Positions 54,762 through 64,000 of a stretch of DNA of 64,000 nucleotides are shown piece by piece (within the stretch, counting starts at the first letter, position 1; the number at the start of each line of letters is the position of its first letter). The notes below the pieces were generated by a model. It was not told the origin of the DNA. It was given only the letters and a program-made list of their open reading frames with translations, and searched no databases. The translations under genes and the position numbers were made by a program. Source of the stretch: Aphrocallistes beatrix (Eukaryota; Porifera; Hexactinellida; Sceptrulophora; Aphrocallistidae); contig OY725502.1 in the NCBI GenBank assembly GCA_963281255.1, positions 3,410,001 through 3,474,000 of the forward strand. Reading direction: 5' to 3'.

Positions 54762-55889
54762 ATGAATTATATTTGGTTGATCTTCCTAGTTTCAATTCTG
54801 CTACGAGGAAGCTATTGCATTGTTTTATATTTCAATAGATTCCACCAATGGTATCCAGAATATTCGGCAGGACGAATGGAAGTTGCTTGTAACATAGATT
54901 GTGCAGTTGCTTCATCTCCTGATGCGAGGGATGCCGACTTGTATTTTGCTGAATGGGATATTGCTCTGATAGTTTACTACTTCAAGCGGTATTTTACATT
55001 CACGAATGTACCTCAGATTTTCATAACAGGAGAGGGATATCACTACTTCAGTACAAGTCTCTTACGATTGGAAGTTTTGGAATCTTGGTTTGATGGGGTT
55101 TCGACATTAAGTATCAATTCGGATGTACCGTTCTATATGGGGATTAGTATGAAAGCCGTGGCTAAAATAGAATCGAATAAAGAAGCCAAGCACAGAGGAG
55201 CGTTCGTATCTAGCAATTGTGGTGCATTAACCCCAAGATTAAAAGTCGCACAAATAATATCAGAAAAGATACCCATTGATATATATGGGAAATGTAATCC
55301 AAACAAAAGTTGGCCTAAATGCGGAGAAAAGGAATGCACTAAGATCCAGCTACTCCAACGGTATAAGTTATATTTGGCGTTTGAAAACGGGATAAATGAA
55401 AACTATGTAACTGAGAAAATCCATGATGGATACCGAGCTGGGACCTTACCTGTGTACTTTGGTACAAAAGCTATCAAAGATTATGTACCTGAACACTCCT
55501 TTATCAATGTCGAGGATTTCAGATCTCCTAAGGAATTGGGGGATTACTTGGTGAAGGTTCTGGAAGATGAAGAATTATATCAATCATATTTTGAATGGAA
55601 GAAAAGAGATTTTTCGAAAGAATATTTGAAGAGATGGTCTCCCATTTGGGAAGCTAAAGTGATGTGTAGGGTGTGTAGGTATGCTTACGCCAAGAAACAT
55701 AACCTATTCTGGAACCAAATCGAGCAAAATTTTGATGATTCCCGTGCCGAAGTTTATATCCCCACACAACACCCGTACTCCCTCCCAGCTTTCTGGTTCA
55801 TTATCTCAACTAGTTTCTCCTTTTTGTTGCTGAATGTAAGACGTATTCGATTAAGGCTTTTCAGACTGTTACGTAATGCTCGTAGATGA
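54762..55889 (+). CDS. GT10 alpha-1,3-fucosyltransferase, paralogue 3
   Basis: 375 residues, one exon; domain layout as in paralogue 2, with the donor motif YKLYLAFENGINENYVTEKI at about 201-220 and the hydrophobic C-terminus FSFLLLNVRRIRLRL. The upstream region (54397-54761) is also nearly identical to that of paralogue 2, so expression is likely similar. The very low divergence from paralogue 2, extending over the non-coding relic, points to a recent duplication or gene conversion. Confidence 0.9.
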   Translation: MNYIWLIFLVSILLRGSYCIVLYFNRFHQWYPEYSAGRMEVACNIDCAVASSPDARDADLYFAEWDIALIVYYFKRYFTFTNVPQIFITGEGYHYFSTSLLRLEVLESWFDGVSTLSINSDVPFYMGISMKAVAKIESNKEAKHRGAFVSSNCGALTPRLKVAQIISEKIPIDIYGKCNPNKSWPKCGEKECTKIQLLQRYKLYLAFENGINENYVTEKIHDGYRAGTLPVYFGTKAIKDYVPEHSFINVEDFRSPKELGDYLVKVLEDEELYQSYFEWKKRDFSKEYLKRWSPIWEAKVMCRVCRYAYAKKHNLFWNQIEQNFDDSRAEVYIPTQHPYSLPAFWFIISTSFSFLLLNVRRIRLRLFRLLRNARR

Positions 55890-55990
55890 TATGACTACAT
55901 TCTATAACCAGTGTTGTATTAACTTTTTTACCGGAGCAGGAAACTATATACTTATAATATAATAATGCCATGTCAATAATATTCTTAATT

Positions 55991-57072
55991 TAGACTGACG
56001 CTATCAAGGGTTTTATCTGAGGGGGGACGCGGGGGGGCAATTCGCCCTCCCCCTGAACATCAGAATACGTTAACTGACACAACAGTTAATTTTACTCCTG
56101 CCAGAAGCCATAACATATATACGTATATAGAAAAAAAAATATTTGGATTGTATGAACTCTGGAACACTGTTGGAATTTCAAACCCATTCCCATAGAACTG
56201 CAGCTGTGAGAACCATAAGCAATTTATGTTTATGCAGAGTTGATTTAGGAACTGGGAGGTGCTAGAAATGTGAAATTTGGCGCACAGGTAAATAATGTTT
56301 AGTCTACGATTAAGTTCGAAGATCTAAGCGAAATCTTCACACCTTGCCGAGATAGGTGACAAATTGTGCTGACCAATGAAATTCGTTCTTTTATAATACA
56401 AATACATTGGGATCCAAACAGGAGTGAATACATTTACAACGCATACAATCGAAGGGACTATTTGTGATTGAAATTCATTGGTTTAAGCGAGAACCAATCA
56501 ATTATCAGGTTTTTATATTGCGATTTACACAATTCTATTTCATATAAATGATTGAATACAGCTATTTTGAATATATTATTTGATCATTAAAAGTTATTTT
56601 ATCATCAAAATGATTGATTATTGCACATAATCACATATCCTCGATTGTTGTTAACGTTGCTCGACTGAAGTTGTTTGAGTCATTACATTCAGGATTAGTT
56701 AGCTTAATATTAAGTAAATTCCTTTTATCATAAACTTAATTCTCTTCTTCAGTTCTGAATTCATGATAACCGTAGATGAATGACATTTTTTTAGTAAGGA
56801 ATTATAAAAGCAATCGACCGTTTCTTAAATATGCCCAGTTACCCGCAGGGCTACTCTACGGGTACGCAGTGTCCGCAAGCAAGCGCGCTTGATATTATTA
56901 TTCTACAATATCAATAATAAATATGTAATTTAAATTATAAAAACAGCCAAACATGTCTATATCGGCCGCCCAAGGGATGGACTGACCAAAAATGACCGTC
57001 ATATACAGGTGAGAGAATATAGAGTGGATATCAGGTTCCACTGTATATTTATGAAAATTTATTCAATACATG
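55991..57072. other. Intergenic, no gene recognised
   Basis: Begins with the truncated GC-rich hAT-like repeat of the array, then AT-rich unique sequence. No frame or repeat is supported. TTTATT at 57058-57063 reads AATAAA on the minus strand 10 nt beyond the DUSP-UBL stop codon and may be its poly(A) signal. Confidence 0.5.
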
Positions 57073-58161
57073 TTAATCTACTAAAGACCATGTCCTGTCT
57101 TCATTAGACACTTCCAAAAAAAGAGGATCATAGTACTCCAGTCCAGTTTGTCTAGCAGATCGGCTCAAGTCTGTAACAAGAATCCATTGAGATAGATAAC
57201 GTTTATGAATTCGAAGCTCTCTTTTATAAGGAATGTTGAATATATTTTTGAGAACCAGAATTAGTTCCTGAATGGTATCTTGAGCTCGAAGTAATACTAT
57301 TTTATAGTGCACATCATCAGGGTAGACATACAACCTCATTTCAATTGGATCCTCCGGGACCTTTCGAGGAACACTGAATGATCTGTCAGTAACAACCCGA
57401 CTTCGAAATGAGATAGAGTCAGATTTAATTCCGTATAAGGCGATAAGGGAACGCCAAATAATTTCAGAGACGGAAAAATAGCTGATATGGATGCATAGAT
57501 CGGGTATCAACGCGATATCCTCTGTAATTGAAGAATTGTCAATTGGTCCGGGTACAACTGAGTAACTTGGCATATTTGCATTGGTGTAGGGTTTAACAGA
57601 ATTTAGTTTATCAAACCAATCTTTACTAATTAAATAGCAATTATTCTGATTACCTTTAATCTCTAACAAGTCATTCAATTTATTATTGACAAAATTAATG
57701 TGTTGAATTTGTCTATCAATCTGAGAGCGTTCATTTCCAATGTGGTAGGTCAGATTAGTATCTAACATGTCCCTGTTTATAGTTATTTGGGGGAAAGGAT
57801 TGGGGTAAACAGGGATATCTTGAAGTATTTTATTTCGCAGGAATAGAATAATATCGCGAAATGGTGTCGCATTCATAAATGAACGCAAACGTATGTGTTT
57901 TAACCAAAAGAAATTCGCGTTTAAACTTGTAGCGTGTTGAAAATCATAGGCGAAAACTTGTAATTCGGACACATACTCCTCAATTAGTTCCTCAATGACT
58001 CCTTTTAATAGACCAATTTCATCTGCCTTGACCTTTTTAATCATTATTTTAAACAATTTTTTTTTAGTTATTTGGAGAACATCGTTGACATCTTCGAATA
58101 TTTTCAGTGTTGGCAGTCGATACCTAACCGAGCGAATTTTTCCACTTGAAGAACGTTTCAT
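57073..58161 (-). CDS. DUSP-UBL protein without a ubiquitin protease domain
   Basis: 362 residues in one exon. Residues about 172-258 form a DUSP domain: CYLISKDWFDKL, PGPIDNSSI, and the VSEIIWRSLIALYG helix are all in the expected order. A ubiquitin-like fold follows at 272-355 (YKIVLLRAQDTIQELILVL, FNIPYKRELRIHKRY, TGLEYYDPLFLEV), matching the DUSP-UBL module at the N-terminus of USP4/11/15. Residues 1-165 are a charged, partly helical extension not seen in USP15. There is no Cys or His box of a ubiquitin-specific protease, and the stop is followed by a likely poly(A) signal, so the protein ends after the UBL. It may act as a binding adaptor or competitor of a full-length USP. The molecular role is inferred. 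Confidence 0.75.
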   Translation of the reverse strand: MKRSSSGKIRSVRYRLPTLKIFEDVNDVLQITKKKLFKIMIKKVKADEIGLLKGVIEELIEEYVSELQVFAYDFQHATSLNANFFWLKHIRLRSFMNATPFRDIILFLRNKILQDIPVYPNPFPQITINRDMLDTNLTYHIGNERSQIDRQIQHINFVNNKLNDLLEIKGNQNNCYLISKDWFDKLNSVKPYTNANMPSYSVVPGPIDNSSITEDIALIPDLCIHISYFSVSEIIWRSLIALYGIKSDSISFRSRVVTDRSFSVPRKVPEDPIEMRLYVYPDDVHYKIVLLRAQDTIQELILVLKNIFNIPYKRELRIHKRYLSQWILVTDLSRSARQTGLEYYDPLFLEVSNEDRTWSLVD

Positions 58162-58305
58162 TATCTGGGCATGAACCTAATTGTAAATAATATTATATCC
58201 AAAACTTCAACAAAGAATCAAATAGGCTGAAGTAGCCCGGAGGAATATTTGATTTTTATCCCATTTTATAACCTTTTTGAAAAGTATAATCGAGAAAGAA
58301 GAGTA

Positions 58306-58472
58306 CAATCGAAACCGGTTTTTTCTCAATCCGGTTTATCCTTACTTATCGGGTTTTCTCACTATTTCAGAATCTTAATTATGTAAAAATTCCAAATCTA
58401 TATTAATTTCGATCGTTTTTTTCTTACTATTTGAATCTGTAAAGAAATAGTGAGAAAAACCGGTTTCGACTG
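58306..58472. mobile_element. TA-flanked MITE (CARTCGAAACCGGTTTTT)
   Basis: CAATCGAAACCGGTTTTTTC at the left and ...GAAAAACCGGTTTCGACTG at the right, flanked by TA (58304-58305, 58473-58474). It lies in the 5' flank of the DUSP-UBL gene. Confidence 0.85.
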
Positions 58473-58806
58473 TATTAAATTAGTAGATCGTGTCGCAGGT
58501 GATAATTAATAAATGAAAGGATTGCCGTGGGAAAGGGAATTCCACTCTCTGTATTCCAGTTTTGCATGCCATTTTATGAGAGGGAAAGTTTAAATTATCA
58601 ACTTTATTCAATTGCATAGGGTAAATGATAATATTAATCTGAGTTAACCATTATTAAATTCTCTATAATTTCATGATGATCTATCAAGGTTTCACTGATC
58701 CCTATGAGCTAGGGGCATGCAGCATTCTAAGAATAAAAAAGCATAGATACCAACTTGGCAGGATCCAAATGCTGGTCCTGACGTCACAAATTCAAAAATG
58801 TACATT

Positions 58807-58996
58807 CAGTCGACTCCGCTTAATAGTGTCACTGTTTAATCGGGTTAACCGCTTAATCGGGGCACTTTTGGCAGGACCAGAATTGCTCTCACACATAGAA
58901 GCTAATACAAAATATTTTCGGTTAATAGGGTCCTCCGCTTAATCGGGCCAAAATGTCCTCTGACCGATGTGACCCTATTAAGCGGAGAGTCGACTG
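58807..58996. mobile_element. Tigger/pogo-like MITE, copy 3
   Basis: CAGTCGACTCCGCTTAATAG to ...GCGGAGAGTCGACTG, closely similar to the copy at 18859-19050 over its whole length, with TA on the right and TT on the left. Confidence 0.85.
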
Positions 58997-59681
58997 TATG
59001 TATAAATGGAATTAAGCAATAAATTGCTATCAAAACTGATGAGTTTATTGCAAATGTAAGTATTTATGATATTGAATAAGTAAACTAGGTTACAGTTGAG
59101 TAAAAATATTTATGTAGAGTCACTCTGATCATGCTGGTCTTGATTGGAAATGCTGGTCACTTGGGTGTATGCCAAAAATACACCTTATCTTTATGGATAA
59201 ATTTGGAAATCTTCAAATAACAAAATAAAATACCTCAAATTTATTTCCAACGTAGAGTTGGCATCCCTTATAGTAGAATAGCATCGAAAGAGCTTCTACA
59301 CATCACATTGCTCTGTTTAAAATAAAAGATTTGGCTGTGGGGTGGGCAATTACTTGAATTCAGATGCGTGTACAGGTAATCGTAAAGACTTATAATTGAG
59401 GAGTGATCTGATTCAATGAATTAGCTTATATAACAAATTCAGTAGTAATTAATCGATTATATGGTTTTCAATTGTATCCAGGAGATAACGTCAAGAAGCT
59501 GCAAGAAAAGGTCCAGAATGGCTGGAGCAGCCCTCTAAATAAATCACATTTTTGAATTCTCATCAAAATATCTCAAAATGATTCAAAATTCAGATATGCA
59601 AACTAAAGATGAAGTATAAATATGAAAATTTCATCATTGACTTGTATATAGCTAAATTGGGTGTAGTTATTCATAAGATTT

Positions 59682-61004
59682 TTGTATATGACAATCAGTC
59701 TCAAGCAGTTGCGTGTATTTTTCTTGTGTTCTACAACAATACTTACATTCGGTTTATCCCTCTACATAGATTCCTACACATCACCAATCGAGGATAAGAT
59801 TTTGAATGAAGGTATATTAGACAAGACATCCTATCCAGTATTCGCATCCATCTTAAGCCTAGGAGCCATCATCGGCTCGTTAGTGGCTGGTCCACTCACA
59901 GAATGGGTTGGTATAAAGTCAACGTTAATTTTTGCATCTCCTCTTGCAGTGATTGGAGGATTCGTATGTGTTGTTGCATGGGATCCTATCTCGCTTATTT
60001 TAGCTCGAATCGCTATAGGAATTCAGGTTGGAATCACGAATTCATCCATTCCTATATATAATTCTGAAATCGCTCCTCCTTCCAAACGAAAGTTATACGG
60101 CTCTGTGCTCGGGTTAAGTTTAAGATTAGGAACAACCGTAGCATATTTGCTTGGAATTTGGATGGGATTTCGTTGGTTGGCCGTGATTCACATAGCATCG
60201 CTGCTAATACTAATAACAGCCCTGACATATCAACCTGAAAGCCCAAGATGGATCCATTCCAAAGGGAATATTGTACGCGCAATCCGAACTACAGCATATC
60301 TGCATGATATTTGCGAAGATTTGGCCGACAATCTAGTACATGAGAAAGAAAATCCACCCAAACATGACACAGTAGCGGATTTCATGCATTTCTACTGTGT
60401 TAAACCTGTGATCAAACCGTTACTAATTTGCTGCACAATACAAATATTTAAGGAATCATCAGCACAGCAATTACTAATGCTTTACGCAGCACACATATTA
60501 GAACAAGGAGTCAGTATAAATCCTGAGGTAGCCGCTCTTTTCAATATACTTTCTCAGGTGCTGGGCAGTGTTCTATTCTTATGGGTTATAAAGCAAGTGC
60601 CTTGGAAAAAACTGCTCATTATCACCACAGCAATGCAGGCCCTTTTCAATGTCTTATTAGGCCTGAATTTGTACCTTTCAATCAATCACTTCCAGTGTCA
60701 ACGCAACATAGATTCTTATACCACGTGTAGCGTCCTGATGAATGCACCCCTCTTCTTAACTAGTATCCTATCCTGTTCTTACGGGGTGGGGTGGGGTTCT
60801 CTGGTGTGGTGGTTATACGGGGAGATTCTACATAAACGCTATGCTAGAGTTTCAGCTGGAATCGCGACTTTTTGCACATACACTGCAGCCTTCCTCAACC
60901 AGTTAATCGCGCCAATTCTAGTCAACTATTTCGGCTCTTATGTGGTATTTCTAGGCTACGGTTTTGTATGCCTTTTAGGTCTTTCCCTCCAATTATATTA
61001 CTGA
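59682..61004 (+). CDS. MFS sugar-transporter-family protein (SLC2-like)
   Basis: 440 residues, single exon, about twelve hydrophobic helices. The PESPRWIHSKG motif after helix 6 is the hallmark of the sugar porter family, and GPLTEWVGIKSTLI matches the loop 2-3 motif although its usual arginines are lost. RIAIGIQVGITNSSIPIYNSEIAPPSKR fits helix 4-5 (GxxxG...P.Y..E.AP...R). The AQQL block in helix 7 corresponds to the QQxSG substrate motif. It most resembles insect trehalose/Tret1-like or SLC2A6/8-like transporters by memory. The N-terminus is short and at 440 residues the chain is at the low end. Substrate cannot be told. The ATG at 59682 places helix 1 immediately after a short polar start. 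Confidence 0.85.
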   Translation: MYMTISLKQLRVFFLCSTTILTFGLSLYIDSYTSPIEDKILNEGILDKTSYPVFASILSLGAIIGSLVAGPLTEWVGIKSTLIFASPLAVIGGFVCVVAWDPISLILARIAIGIQVGITNSSIPIYNSEIAPPSKRKLYGSVLGLSLRLGTTVAYLLGIWMGFRWLAVIHIASLLILITALTYQPESPRWIHSKGNIVRAIRTTAYLHDICEDLADNLVHEKENPPKHDTVADFMHFYCVKPVIKPLLICCTIQIFKESSAQQLLMLYAAHILEQGVSINPEVAALFNILSQVLGSVLFLWVIKQVPWKKLLIITTAMQALFNVLLGLNLYLSINHFQCQRNIDSYTTCSVLMNAPLFLTSILSCSYGVGWGSLVWWLYGEILHKRYARVSAGIATFCTYTAAFLNQLIAPILVNYFGSYVVFLGYGFVCLLGLSLQLYY

Positions 61005-61165
61005 ATTTATAAGTTAAATATTTTCCATTATTTCCAAAGGTTGTATCGCTAGTTTAGAGTCATTTTGTTAGAATTAAACTAAATAATTGTTTTTAAATAT
61101 TACAACTTGATTAAAACGGTATCCTACTTGGCCCATTTGATTCAAATACACAAAATTATTAATTA

Positions 61166-61312
61166 CAGTCAACTCCGCTTAATTGTGACAAGTTAAGGAA
61201 CGGAATGGTTCCCACATAGAAGCTAATACTAAATTTCATCAGTTAATTGGGAACTCCGCTTAATCGGGACAAAATATCCGGGATCAGTGTCTCGATTAAG
61301 CGGAGTAACCTG
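61166..61312. mobile_element. Tigger/pogo-like MITE, copy 4
   Basis: CAGTCAACTCCGCTTAATTG to ...GATTAAGCGGAGTAACCTG, flanked by TA (61164-61165, 61313-61314). It is 150 bp 3' of the transporter gene. Confidence 0.85.
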
Positions 61313-61517
61313 TATCTATGTCTGAGCACGGACGGAAGGGTGTAAATAAATTAAAAGAGCAAACACTGAAACAAATGAATATAATTTAATAATATTAATC
61401 TATCAATCTGAACAAAAGCTGGGTTCCTTCATTTACGAAATCTTAAGGTATTACGGATATTATTCAACTAGCTGTGTATAGAGAAGAATACATGTACGTA
61501 AGGGTATCATTATAGTA

Positions 61518-61945
61518 CAATCAAGGTCGCTTAATATGAACTTTGGTTTAGTATTGTGAACTAACCTTCTGATCCTAATTTCATGGGCATGCCTAATTTC
61601 CGGGACGGGACGGGACCGTCCCGGAAAATCTAGGTACTTAATTTCCGGGATGGGACGAGTCAAGATACCTAATCTCTGGGACGGGACAGAAAAGGTACCT
61701 AATTTCCGGGATGGGACGGGTTAAGATGCCTAATTTCCGGGACGGGATCCCGTCCCATCCCGGAAATTTGGTATCTAGATTTTTCGGGACGTTCTCGTCC
61801 CGTCCCGGAAATTAGGCATGCCCAATTTCATTGGTTTACATAGGACTTGTATTGAGTTGAGTTCACTTAATAATATGAAATCTATATTACTAAGTATGGA
61901 CTTTATTTCTCGTTCCTGATAATTCATAATAAGTGAACCTGACCG
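61518..61945. mobile_element. CAGTCAGGGTCGCTTAT-family MITE with nested insertion
   Basis: CAATCAAGGTCGCTTAATAT to ...ATAAGTGAACCTGACCG, flanked by TA (61516-61517, 61946-61947). Homologous in style to 10218-10396. It is interrupted at 61585-61831 by the GGGCATGCC element and its duplicated target. Confidence 0.82.
61585..61823. mobile_element. GGGCATGCC palindromic element with 8-bp target duplication, copy E
   Basis: GGGCATGCCTAATTTCCGGG ... CCCGGAAATTAGGCATGCCC, 239 bp, flanked by AATTTCAT at 61577-61584 and 61824-61831. The inside holds four degenerate 31-bp units (CTAATTTCCGGGATGGGACG + AGTCAAGATAC type) and a central GGGATCCCGTCCC palindrome. The exact target duplication in a known host MITE is clean evidence of transposition. 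Confidence 0.93.
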
Positions 61946-62003
61946 TATCTGTCAAAAAGCTAATGATAACAATAATCTAATATAAAATTAAACAATAATC
62001 AAA

Positions 62004-64000
62004 TTATATGTTTGCATAATCCATTCCTAGGTTCTTCACATTCTTATGCGATTTCTCCATTAGCCCATGCGTCACTCCTTTTGAAGACTTCTCAGCTGGT
62101 TTAACTCCTTTTTTCTCTGATTGCACCAAATTTTTGCTATCTTTCAAACTAGCGCTCGATTTTACAAATTTGTCAATCTGAAATGGTTTATCTGAAAAAA
62201 TTTCCAAAACAAATTCCCTCTCAATATTCGGTTGGAAAGTACAGGGTACAAGTAAATAACTTTGTTTATTATTTATGTTTATTTGTTTATGAATCTCCTC
62301 TCTGTTTGTGAACACAGTTTGGTCGTAAACAATTTCACTTGAGATGCCAATAAACGGTTTCGTAGCAAAAACACTTTCAAAATTCTGCAAAACATAAAAA
62401 CCGATTCCAACCATCTGGTCAGGGGATGTTTTCGCACTAGCACCACTTGACACCTTTTTGGCGCCCGGAATAGGTTTCGAAGGACTGGATTTAGGTTTAG
62501 CAGGATTAGTTTTGGGTTGTTTTGATTGGGAAATAGCTAATTTTAGAGGTGATTTTGCTTGGCTAAGAGGTTGAGTTGCCTTTGTAAGAATTTGTCGGAC
62601 GTAAATATCTACTTTGGTAGAATCTTCGCTCGCTTTAATCACAAAACTTGGGTTGTTTACAAAACTAGGATACTTGGGACCACCACCTGCTGTTACACCA
62701 CTCCATTTCCCGGGTAACAGAAACCTAGATTGGAATGTAGGCTCGTATTCGCTGAGAGTAATGTCATGGTTGGAATGAGCACTAAAAACCCACTTGAGAG
62801 ACACATTTGGGTAAAATGTAGACGGCACTATAAGACAATTTTCCTCTGGACACAATTTTGGCACCTTAAATTCCACTGACACATTCCTACGATTTACAAA
62901 AGTTGTCTTTGTTATTAAACAATCACCAGTAGCGTATTCTAAATTTAGACCTTCAGTCGCTCTAACTCGAATAACAGTAATCCCAATTTGGTCATAATTG
63001 AGTTGAGATTTGGTTCCTCTCTGATCTTCTTGTGTAAGCGTAACTGAAACTATGAAGTCATTAGGCGCGCAAACTCGGAACTTAGGATTCAGTCTCCAGC
63101 TCCAGTAATTCGAACACCCGCCAAAATCCTGGATGTCATGATGAGGCAATTGGAATGTACCTGCGAAGCGGCGCGCGTTTAGATTGGTTAGTGAAATGCG
63201 GCAAATGTAGACACGATTAAAATAGGTGACAAATTCTTCATATGACATCCAAAATTCTCCTGGAGGTAACTCGTCTCCTGCCGAGCCAAATGCAGTAACT
63301 ATCTCCGTGTTTTTGGCGGGTAACTTCCATATTTGGGCATCCCGAGAGTATTTCCCACTAAATTCTAAATCGCATCTCGCATTCCGAATTCTGACAAAAG
63401 ATTGCTCCTTAAGATTAGCTAACCCAATAAGAGCGTAGGCGTGATTAGTTAGAATTCCATTTCTGCATTTAGTGTCCGCATCTATTTCTGCACTCGGTAA
63501 ACAGTACCCTACACAAATGGCATCATGACACAGATATGCCTCTTTCAAACAGGTTAAGTCGCATTCCTGAGTTGAAATTGGTTGTTTAGATTGACCATGG
63601 GTATTTTTAGAAGCTTTAATGGAATAATCTAAAACAGGTAGTCCAGTTAAGTCGTATAACGCTTCGGACATATTTCCACCGTGCAAGTTGGCGTAGGATC
63701 CATATATCTTAGCATATGCCTTCTCCAACACAGACAACCACCATTCATTCTCAAAATCCCCTACTTTGTTCACACATCTCGCGAAAATAGGGTTACCGTA
63801 AAGGTCACAAGGAATGCTGTCATCTATATCAACACTTTCCCATTGTGAATTGTGGAAAAGTAAGATAGAGAATTTTCCATTCGCTGGATATGCGTCGATA
63901 TCTGTGAAAATTTTATTAATGACCCATTTTGGATTTGCGTGGATGATGGCACAAATAGCAGCTGTTAAGTAACAATTAGCTAAACCACCTTGTTTTATTC
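62004..64000 (-). CDS. Calpain-family cysteine protease, N-terminus beyond the window
   Basis: The frame is open from the right edge (first full codon at 63998) to the stop at 62004, about 664 residues, with no intron. QGGLANCYLTAA near the edge carries the catalytic Cys (codon 63974-63972), and FENEWWLSVLEKAYAKIYGSY is the classic PC1/PC2 linker block. The catalytic His is in LTNHAYALIG and the Asn in VRIRNARCDLEF, where the usual NPWG is NARC. A calpain domain III-like beta sandwich (GGCSNYWSWRLNPKF) follows, then a second C2-like region, a Lys/Pro/Ser-rich linker (about residues 470-520) and a third beta-rich region. There are no EF hands, so it is an atypical calpain, probably Ca-modulated only through its C2-like domains. 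Full triad suggests an active intracellular protease, though the changed Asn motif leaves doubt. Confidence 0.88.
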   Translation of the reverse strand, partial: IKQGGLANCYLTAAICAIIHANPKWVINKIFTDIDAYPANGKFSILLFHNSQWESVDIDDSIPCDLYGNPIFARCVNKVGDFENEWWLSVLEKAYAKIYGSYANLHGGNMSEALYDLTGLPVLDYSIKASKNTHGQSKQPISTQECDLTCLKEAYLCHDAICVGYCLPSAEIDADTKCRNGILTNHAYALIGLANLKEQSFVRIRNARCDLEFSGKYSRDAQIWKLPAKNTEIVTAFGSAGDELPPGEFWMSYEEFVTYFNRVYICRISLTNLNARRFAGTFQLPHHDIQDFGGCSNYWSWRLNPKFRVCAPNDFIVSVTLTQEDQRGTKSQLNYDQIGITVIRVRATEGLNLEYATGDCLITKTTFVNRRNVSVEFKVPKLCPEENCLIVPSTFYPNVSLKWVFSAHSNHDITLSEYEPTFQSRFLLPGKWSGVTAGGGPKYPSFVNNPSFVIKASEDSTKVDIYVRQILTKATQPLSQAKSPLKLAISQSKQPKTNPAKPKSSPSKPIPGAKKVSSGASAKTSPDQMVGIGFYVLQNFESVFATKPFIGISSEIVYDQTVFTNREEIHKQININNKQSYLLVPCTFQPNIEREFVLEIFSDKPFQIDKFVKSSASLKDSKNLVQSEKKGVKPAEKSSKGVTHGLMEKSHKNVKNLGMDYANI

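Noticed and set aside
63226..63438. Plus-strand 70-residue frame
   Set aside because: Entirely antisense to the conserved calpain catalytic domain.
63771..63773. GTG as a start codon for the calpain frame
   Set aside because: The frame is open upstream to the window edge and includes the catalytic cysteine motif; this codon is an internal valine.

Overview
The window is eukaryotic, almost certainly animal, DNA. It carries an Argonaute, an ELOVL fatty-acid elongase with a GT-AG intron, three GT10 fucosyltransferases, a calpain, an MFS sugar transporter, an NHL-repeat protein, a DUSP-UBL protein and secreted tectonin lectins. These sit in AT-rich intergenic DNA crowded with DNA transposons, MITEs and Gypsy retrotransposons. 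Several genes are intronless and introns are otherwise few. An early-branching marine invertebrate such as a sponge is plausible, but this is a guess from gene content and no diagnostic marker was found.

Layout. 1-4.9 kb: end of a foldback repeat, then a DNA transposon with 377-bp terminal inverted repeats and a broken, unfamiliar transposase-like gene, then a palindromic mariner-type MITE. 5.4-9.5 kb: two six-blade tectonin genes in inverted orientation, one frameshifted. 10.2-12.4 kb: a large foldback repeat (two 537-bp arms) with a hAT MITE in it. 12.8-15.8 kb: an intronless Argonaute with the DEDH catalytic tetrad, on the minus strand, transcribed toward the foldback. 17.4-24.1 kb: a two-exon ELOVL6-type elongase whose 5.9-kb intron holds a 4.9-kb hAT element that itself contains a Tigger-like MITE, a hAT MITE, a dead Tc1 element and an apparent captured or resident spliced coding segment. 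24.5-26.9 kb: MITEs, a truncated glycosyltransferase-like copy and a tandem/palindromic repeat. 27.0-31.8 kb: a full-length Gypsy retrotransposon with two 215-bp LTRs identical by eye and a 4-bp target duplication. 32.9-36.3 kb: the C-terminal exons of a polytopic membrane protein whose introns are filled with MITEs. 38.1-39.0 kb: a frameshifted glycosyltransferase-like gene. 39.5-40.6 kb: an NHL protein. 42.2-56.0 kb: a tandem array of three GT10 fucosyltransferase genes, each paired with a decayed antisense Gypsy relic. 57-64 kb: a DUSP-UBL protein, an MFS transporter and most of a calpain, which runs off the right edge.

The genes do not form an operon or pathway; this is an ordinary animal gene neighbourhood. 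The unusual content is in the repeats: a short palindromic family (terminal GGGCATGCC, internal 31-bp tandem unit) with exact 8-bp target duplications, the recent fucosyltransferase/Gypsy co-amplification, and the long hairpin next to Argonaute. Indel frameshifts recur in several genes, including an apparently young Gypsy element, so either active decay or assembly indel error must be considered when reading the broken genes.
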